Shown piece after piece: positions 57,663 to 64,000 of a DNA stretch of 64,000 nt. The stretch is from Rhytidiadelphus loreus (lineage: Eukaryota; Streptophyta; Bryopsida; Hypnales; Hylocomiaceae), in NCBI GenBank assembly GCA_947034895.1, contig OX344762.1, positions 32,220,760-32,284,759 on the forward strand. Reading direction: 5' to 3'. Every line of letters starts with the position of its first letter. Position 1 is the stretch's first letter. The notes under the pieces are model-generated. The model was given only the letters and a program-made list of their open reading frames with translations. It was not told the DNA's origin and ran no database searches. The position numbers and the translations under genes were made by a program.

Positions 57663-58267
57663 TTGTTGAGGCCCGGCGACGCAAGCGATCAATCTCACCG
57701 CAATCTCACCGCACCCGGGCATCAATCTCACCGCAATCTCGCCATCTTCACATCGACACCAATGCTGACATCCACGACATTCAGGAGCCCAATCCAGACT
57801 CTATCCACTTCCTCTGCACTCCTTTTGTCCAATTCCCCTCCTCCCCCAGACCCCCACCTCCCTTTTGTTGCCTCATTTCCAAGGCACATACATCTTTTCA
57901 ATGAAGGTTGCATCTCTTCCGTCAGTCGGCATCCCATTTGCATCATCCAATTCGCATCCTTCATTTTTCCTGTAATAAAATGTAGCCCCATTTGGAGTCC
58001 ATAATCGTCTCGCAACCCTCAGTACAGATTTTGATTCCACCAACGTCGTGGGTTTCCACCAACTCTTTCGATCAGCCAAGAAGGGTTTCCCTAACCAGTT
58101 GTAGAATTCTGGGTCAGTGGAGATAAGCACTGGGAAGTTTGAATTTCACAGGTGATCGATTACACGTCCATGTAGAGCTCAAGGGCGACTTGGAGAAACT
58201 TGGGGGAACTTGGGGGAGACCTGGGGAGAGTTGGGTGTTTGTGGAATTGGAGATTAGGGTTCTTGAG
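57663..58267 (+). promoter_or_regulatory. CAS promoter and 5' leader region
   Basis: Composition changes at 57663 to GC-richer sequence with three to four repeats of CAATCTCACCGC (57688-57742). An ATG at 58139 is in frame with the CAS start at 58268, but the 43 residues it would add are acidic and unlike a chloroplast transit peptide, so this is read as leader. No clear TATA box was seen. Confidence 0.5.
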
Positions 58268-61200
58268 ATGGCGCAAGCGATGCGAGTGATGCAAGTGGTG
58301 GCCATTTGTGGAAGCAAGGCGGCTTTGCTTCAGGGTTTTTCTCAGAATTTGGATGCGCATGTTGTTTCCAAGAGGAAATTTTTCCATTCAAGTGGCAATT
58401 CCGGCCTGCGAGCGAGCTCCTCGCAGTTGAAGGAGCAGCAGAAATCCGAGGCGGTGGCGGTGGTGGCGCCGGCGACGATTGCTTCCACGGTGCTGGTGAA
58501 TGCGAGTGCTGCCACTGCTCTTACTGGGGAAGATGTCACTGGGGCATTTACCAAAGTGAGTGTTTCTTCAGCTTTACTGTTTTATTTTATTTTATTTTGG
58601 GTGCATTCTTAAACCCCTGAGGGCTGGAATTGCCTCGTGAATTGCGCCTTGGTTTCATTTTTCGTTTTGATGATTGTTTGGAAGAGGGGATTTTGGTTTG
58701 TGCGCATTTTGGGTAAGGTAGATGTAATACGAACTCTAAAGTAAAGGCTCCATTAACTATATAATACATTAGATTCTCCATCGACCATACAGGTGAGCTT
58801 TGATTTGTGGTAATTGTGTAAACACTTAATCTACAGACATTTAGCTTTTTGCAATTGATTTTAGCTTAACGCAGACTAAATGTGCAAAATTTTAGATGAA
58901 ACAAGTTTCCAGATTGTCGTAAGGAAAGGCTCAAAGCTCACCTGTATGGTGAATGGAACCTCTCCCTTGCTGTATTGTGAATGGAGACTTTACATTATCT
59001 AAGAAACTGAATTTTGAAATTCTATGTTTGGAATTGCTGTCAGAGCAGACTCGCTCTCCAATTGTGTTGGTGATGGGTGTTTGTGAGAGGGCATTTGGTT
59101 TGTATTAAGGCGGAAGGAAATCAGCTGTGAAGAACAAACTATACTGGAGATTATTTGAGAATCTATCCGTGTTAATTGATTTGTTTAGTTTTTATGTCAA
59201 ATTAGGGGTTATCAATCCTTGACTTTGTCTGCACTTGGGAGAGGATTATGTCTTCTTTTGTTTTGTAAATCAGAAAAGAAAGGTTTGTGATTGGTGCTTA
59301 CAATAATATTGTTTCTCTTGAGTACCATCCTTCAATGGAGGTTATTCAATCCTCAATGCAGTTATATCTGCACAAAAGCGAGGATTATGTCATCCTACCT
59401 TTCAAGAGTAGGAGAAGCAAAGTTGTGATTGGTGGTCGCACTGCCTTCGTTTTGGCTATGAGTGGATCATGTGGTTGGCTACTACACTTCACTTCTAAAA
59501 TAATCTTTCACATTAGCTAATAGGAGAGTCTAATTCTAAGATAATACTAAAGAGCAATTGGTTGCTCTCCAAAAATTGATTATTTAATCACCCATAGAAA
59601 ATATTGTGCCCGAGGAGGTTTGATAATCCCTTATGAATCATACATAATCTGGGAGTCAATTATAGCGTCCAACTGGTCTCTAACTTTGCTTTATTCGGGT
59701 TCTAGATTATTGGTGGAGGTTCTAGACTATCCCTTAACCTCTTGAAGGACTCTTGAAACCCTAATTTTTTTTCCGAAACCAGATTATATTTCTACCAGCA
59801 GATAATTATTTGGTTACCAAAGTTTAACAACCACCATTGATGATACGAATTACGTTTCTGACCTCAATTTCTTTCTGTACAATTATGGCCAACAGGGATG
59901 CAAGGGTATGTTCAGGCGGTGACTATACATGCTACTGTTAAAAATTTTGTGTTAAATAACAGAACGCTGATTTTGCAAGGTTCTACTATAGCGGTACTCT
60001 GACGTGTTGCTCAGGTACAATCTGTCACTTCCCAAGTGACTCAGACAGCAGGGAATGCAATTGGCGTGGTGAGGGATGTGCTGCAGCAACTGTTCACCAT
60101 TGTGAAGCCTGGGGTGGATGCTGCTACTCCTTATATCCAGAAAACTGCAGACTCAGCTTACAGGGCTGTGCTACCTGTAGCAACGGACTTGGAGCAACAA
60201 GCTGAGAAGGCGCTTCAAGGTGCGGGTGTTGACCCAAAACCGGTTGTGGATGTTGCAAAGGTACTTTCTATACTAACATGCCCATTCTGCATATTGCATT
60301 TCAAAAACTGAGTCAGAATTACATTTAATGTAGAGACACCAGCTTTTCTGTTGAGCATAGATTCTACAATCACACTAGACTGGTCGAATTTGCATGCTCG
60401 TGTTGGCAACTCGAATAGTATTATAATTCACCAAAGAATGCCTTCTTTGGATATTGCATGCAAAAGTTATCAAGGGTCAAAGTTTTATTGGCAGATGTTT
60501 TGCTATTTTCTTGTTCGACAATAGGTGCACCAGCAATTTGTTCACTAGCTTGACATATGATCAAGTGATCCATGCGTGTACTTACCTTATCTTTTGGGAT
60601 TTTGGTTACTTGCAATTGGCTTTGACTTTCTACATTCACCTGTGGTGTGTATTTATTCAAGTATAGAGTTCTAGTGCTCTATGAAAGAGTTCTAGTGCTT
60701 TATGAAATGAGACACGTGTAGAATGTTGGGGTTCATCATTCCAAAGAATGAATTTCTTATGTCTAGTGGAATTGTAACATGTGGTTATAGGCACAGTAAG
60801 ACTTTTGAATAGTATTTTTCAAATTTTCTATCAGTGAGGATTATGTGATTGTATTGCGGATTATATAGAAAAATATGTGTTTCTATTTTGGGGGGTAGAG
60901 ACACTTTCTTTTATTCACTTGTTAGTTACGTAGCCTAGCATTCTCATGGTTGATGTTTAAGATTGCCTTTCCAACGTATTTACTCTCATTTTTGTGGTGC
61001 TTCCAGACAGTTGTTTCTGTAGCTGGGGAGGCTGCCGGTCAAGTCGAGAAGTACATTGAAGCTGCTCAGCCGTATGCTCTTAGCACGTTCGAGAGTGTAC
61101 TGGCCTCGGATCCTCTGGTGTTGGCCACTGGAGCTGGCGCCTTGCTACTTGTTTATTTTTTGGCACCCCCTTTGGTTTCAAGTGTGTCTTATGCAGCTCG

Positions 61201-63293
61201 GGGTTACAAGGGTACGTGTCTCACTAGCCAGTCGTCATGTAATTCCTGTGTAACACTACATTCTATGGTCAACAAAATCTTTTCGGAGAATACCAGTTTG
61301 AATGCAAATGTGGCATTGCTTTACTGGAGATAGCAGAGGTTTATCTGTTTTATCTGTTGCATTTGCTACAAGTGACATTGTTATTTCTAATGAACTTGCA
61401 GGTGATGTAACTGCGCCCCAGGCATTAGACTTGGTTGTTCAGGGAAATTGCACTCTAGTTGATGTGAGAACTGACAGGGAAAAATCTAAATCGGGTGTAC
61501 CTAGTTTGCCCAGGAATGCCAAAAGCAAAATCCTAACTGTCCCGTAAGCGTCGCACCTGCTTCTTCTGTAAAGTTGAAAATCATCATTTCTGAGGTCTTA
61601 AAGGTTTGCTTGTTACCAGCCACAACCTTCCTTCGCGTATATCATTGTTTAGTTCAAATCTCAGAATGTTATTGAACATCGTAAGCTTACATGTTATCCC
61701 AATCTACAGAGTCGAAGATCTACCAGGGAAAGTGAAAGGACAACTTCGAGATGTTCGCAAAGTGGAGGCTGAGATTGCGGCATTGAAAATCTCTGCGTTG
61801 AAGAGATTAAACAAAGGTTCAAAGATTGTCATTATTGACTCGTACGTGCTCCATTGCTCATCTCGTTGCTCAAAGATGAACATCTCAAAAAGACCTCCGC
61901 TAGATTGAAGAATTTCTTAATTTTAAGGTTGGTAGGCATTAGATCCGTATAGTCCTCCTGTTGAATTAATGTTCTGTTAATGTCAGTGTAATGCAAATGG
62001 TGCTAACTTACTGCCAGTGTGATATTGTTGTTGACATTAACTTGATATTACTTTGGTAACTATTAAGGTCAATATTAATTGAACATTATCTTAATATTAT
62101 TCTAATTTGCTATCTACCATTAACTTAACCATCAACAACTTTGTGAATCTAAAATTTGACAGTCTGTATTTCCCGAGTCGTGATTCAAACTGTGGGCATT
62201 GTTATGCATTCAGGACAGGGAACATTGCTAAGATCATAGCAAGGTCACTAGCTCAATTAGGCTTCAAGAACACCTGGGTTGTTGCTGATGGATATGATGG
62301 CGGCAAGGGCTGGATTCAAAGCAAACTTGGGTCCAAGTCATACAAGTCTTCTTTTGGTGAAATCTTATCCCCTTCTCGTATCATTCCTGCAGGTATGTTA
62401 ATCTTGACAACATTGTTTATTCTGTTTTCAATTTCTAACTAACCACGGTACTTTGGGGGTATGGTATTTTATTTGAAACCTATTTTTTGACGTATTGATA
62501 TACCTATCGTACTAGTCATGGTGAAGAAATTCGACAAACTTAACTACCTAAAGATGTCTTTTAATAGGGAGCTATAGTCTAAAGTAACTTGTTTAGGTAC
62601 GCTGATTTGTCCTATTAGCGCGTGTTACGAAATGAACTTATGGTTATAACTTTTTGGAAGGGAAGAATTTTCTTACCAACAATATGTGAAGACTCTTCAA
62701 TATGAATAGCACCAGTACAATTACAATGCATAAAAAATTCCTCCCATGTAAAATGTAAAAACCATAAGTTCATTTTGTAACATGCACTAAACATACGACA
62801 AAATCAGTGTAGTGAGTCCTGAAAGGGATAAATGGTGTATAGCTAAAATTACCAAAAATTATATTGTATTTGAGGAAATCTGAGATATTTTGAACCTTGA
62901 GTACTTCTCCCGATTATAACAAGTTCATGTGAATAATGATACCAAGATTCACACTTGACAAACTTTCACAATCTGTTTTATGTAATCGTTGAAAAGTTGT
63001 CACTAATAAGTGAAAAGTGACATTTGTTGAAAATAAGAGTGGCGGAGAGAAATAAGAGTTCCTTCTATTGGTGAAACGAGTGTGTATTATTACGAGGGTC
63101 ATTCCAAACTTGTTTCTCTAGCAGTTCCAAATCTGGAAGAGTAGGAGAAACAGATTGCATTTGATTTAACACCCAGTAAATGAACAATGGTGCAGAAACT
63201 AAGAAATTCTTCTCGAATGCTTCCAAGGATGAGCCAGTGGATGTCGGAACTTCTCCTCGGCTGAAATTTCTTCCAGGACCTTCTGAAGATTAG
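58268..63293 (+). CDS. CAS: CAS, thylakoid calcium-sensing receptor protein, 7 exons
   Basis: Exons: 58268-58555, 60015-60260, 61007-61211, 61402-61543, 61710-61841, 62214-62392, 63196-63293, all GT-AG and in phase, 429 residues (Arabidopsis about 387). Residues 1 to about 60 are a Ser/Ala/Lys-rich probable transit peptide. About 85-205 is the helical N-terminal part, including TVVSVAGEAAGQVEKYIEAA. About 213-235 is a single membrane span (VLATGAGALLLVYFLAPPLV). From 243, RGYKGDVT opens a rhodanese-like domain with VDVRTDREKSKSGVPSLPRN, KVKGQLRDVRKVEAEIAALK and ILSPSRIIPA. The loop after IVIIDS has no catalytic Cys, so it should be inactive as a sulfurtransferase, as in known CAS. The C-terminus ends KFLPGPSED*, like Arabidopsis KFLPSSD. 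CAS acts in thylakoid-dependent Ca2+ signalling, stomatal and high-light responses. Confidence 0.93.
58739..58995. mobile_element. TA-flanked MITE in CAS intron 1
   Basis: The left TIR (AAGTAAAGGCTCCATT, then CCATACAGGTGAGCTTTGA at 58785-58803) mirrors the right (TCAAAGCTCACCTGTATGG at 58931-58949, then AATGGAGACTTTAC). The 19-bp inner block is perfectly complementary. TA is present at 58737-58738 and 58996-58997. 257 bp; Stowaway-like. Confidence 0.8.
60430..60850. repeat. Dispersed repeat in CAS intron 2
   Basis: The first part (GGATATTGCATGCAAAAGTTA, last 20, then AGGGTCAAAGTTTT) resembles 43720-43760 and 54870-54905. The last part (CATTCCAAAGAATGAATTTC, TTATGTCTAGTGGAATTG) resembles 49365-49400. 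It looks like an internally deleted copy of a longer spacer repeat. Confidence 0.5.
62592..62816. mobile_element. Hairpin MITE in CAS intron 6
   Basis: GTGTTACGAAATGAACTTAT on the left pairs with ATAAGTTCATTTTGTAACAT on the right; outer arms CTGATTTGTC / GACAAAATCAG extend the stem. Related to 55036-55225. Edges approximate, about 225 bp. Confidence 0.7.
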
Positions 63294-64000
63294 GACGGTA
63301 TGTGATCATAATAAGAGGGAGTTTTTCTGAATGTATTGCACCAGATTGTTAGATTGATTCGCTCCAACGGTGCGACTGATTTCAGTTTGGACGACGTCTC
63401 CTATCAGATCGATATCAGTCTGACTGGTTTTCACGACATGGAAAGTGTGGATGAGAGTTTAGTGTTTTAGAGTTTAGTGTTTAAAGAGTGCTCCCAATCT
63501 CACTCAAATTGTCAAATTGGAAATTGCTTCCCTGGAGATCTGAGCTTTGAGACTCCCTCCTGCTCCACTTGCCCATGTGGATGGGCACTGTAGCTGCCTG
63601 GATCGATTCAGTTCAATCCGTAGAAGTGGAAAACGACAATGACGAAATATAGGATACTGTGTGTTTTCCTGAATGGAGCTCACTTAGTTATAGTTGCAGT
63701 TTAGGTGATACGGTATTTTTCTGTCTGTCAGAACAAATCTGTTCAAGGACAACTTACAGCAGTTTGTAAATGTTTTGTTCTACATAGTCGACAGGTGAAG
63801 TGATCAGTGATCAGGTAACAAATTTTGCCGCTTCTCTTTTCCTGTAGCTTGGTCTTATTTTGATTATGAAGTTTGCGCTCCTATAAACTGTCACTAATTA
63901 CATCCGAGCATAGTTACTATTATTAAAAGTAAATTATTTTTTATTAGATCTTATTGGAAACTGAAAGTCAGAGGATTCCAACACACTTTAGCATTCATTT
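63294..64000 (+). other. CAS 3' flank
   Basis: Holds the CAS 3' UTR, with no unique poly-A signal picked out. Balanced composition continues to about 63620, then AT-rich. No further gene recognised before the window ends. Confidence 0.5.

Noticed and set aside
1..64000. CRISPR arrays, bacterial operons, rRNA genes
   Set aside because: No regular short direct repeats with spacers, no ribosomal RNA blocks, and gene structure is clearly plant nuclear.

Overview
The window is nuclear DNA from a land plant. The genes carry many GT-AG introns, and two of the proteins are plant-type: a peroxisomal ACX4-like acyl-CoA oxidase and the thylakoid protein CAS. There is also a plant U6 snRNA gene. The species cannot be fixed from sequence alone. 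The AT-rich repeat-filled spacers, long spliced 5' leaders and mixed GC of the coding parts fit a non-flowering lineage such as a bryophyte, but that is a guess. Four protein genes and one small RNA gene are supported. All exon joins were built by hand from reading frame, splice signals and remembered family sequences.

Layout. 1-4260: AT-rich spacer with two small TIR elements. 4264-12236 (+): 13-exon ACX4-type acyl-CoA oxidase gene with a spliced 5' leader. Intron 2 holds a 350-bp dispersed repeat, intron 3 a small TTAA-bounded element, and intron 4 a complete U6 snRNA gene with its own Pol III promoter. 12237-24063: about 12 kb of spacer with several MITE-like families. 24064-25358 (-): four-exon gene for a heavy-metal-associated (HMA) domain protein with Gly/Lys-rich linkers. 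25738-51091: 25 kb of nested and dispersed repeats. They include Harbinger-like, TA-flanked and TTAA-flanked elements, elements bounded by CATTA/TAATG, a 580-bp hairpin and LINE debris, with three GC-richer non-coding islands at 29.8-32.6 kb. 51092-52605 (-): trihelix transcription factor with a 5'-UTR intron and a CT/GA-rich leader reaching about 54.5 kb. 55-57.6 kb: spacer and tandem repeats. 58268-63293 (+): seven-exon CAS gene.

The genes do not form a pathway. ACX4 is for peroxisomal short-chain beta-oxidation, the HMA protein probably handles a metal ion, the trihelix protein is a nuclear regulator, and CAS acts in thylakoid calcium and photosynthetic signalling.

Most notable points: (1) the ACX4 protein lacks the C-terminal PTS1 of its Arabidopsis counterpart and instead has a textbook N-terminal PTS2, RLARIHGHL. 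(2) A U6 gene lies in sense orientation inside an ACX4 intron. (3) Many non-autonomous elements start TTAA-CCCCTAAAG and end with its mirror, the signature expected of piggyBac-like elements, which would be unusual in a land plant. (4) A second TIR family, CATTA...TAATG, appears to insert without target-site duplication. (5) Layered nested insertions allow relative dating of the families. No transposase reading frame, CRISPR array, tRNA or rRNA was found.
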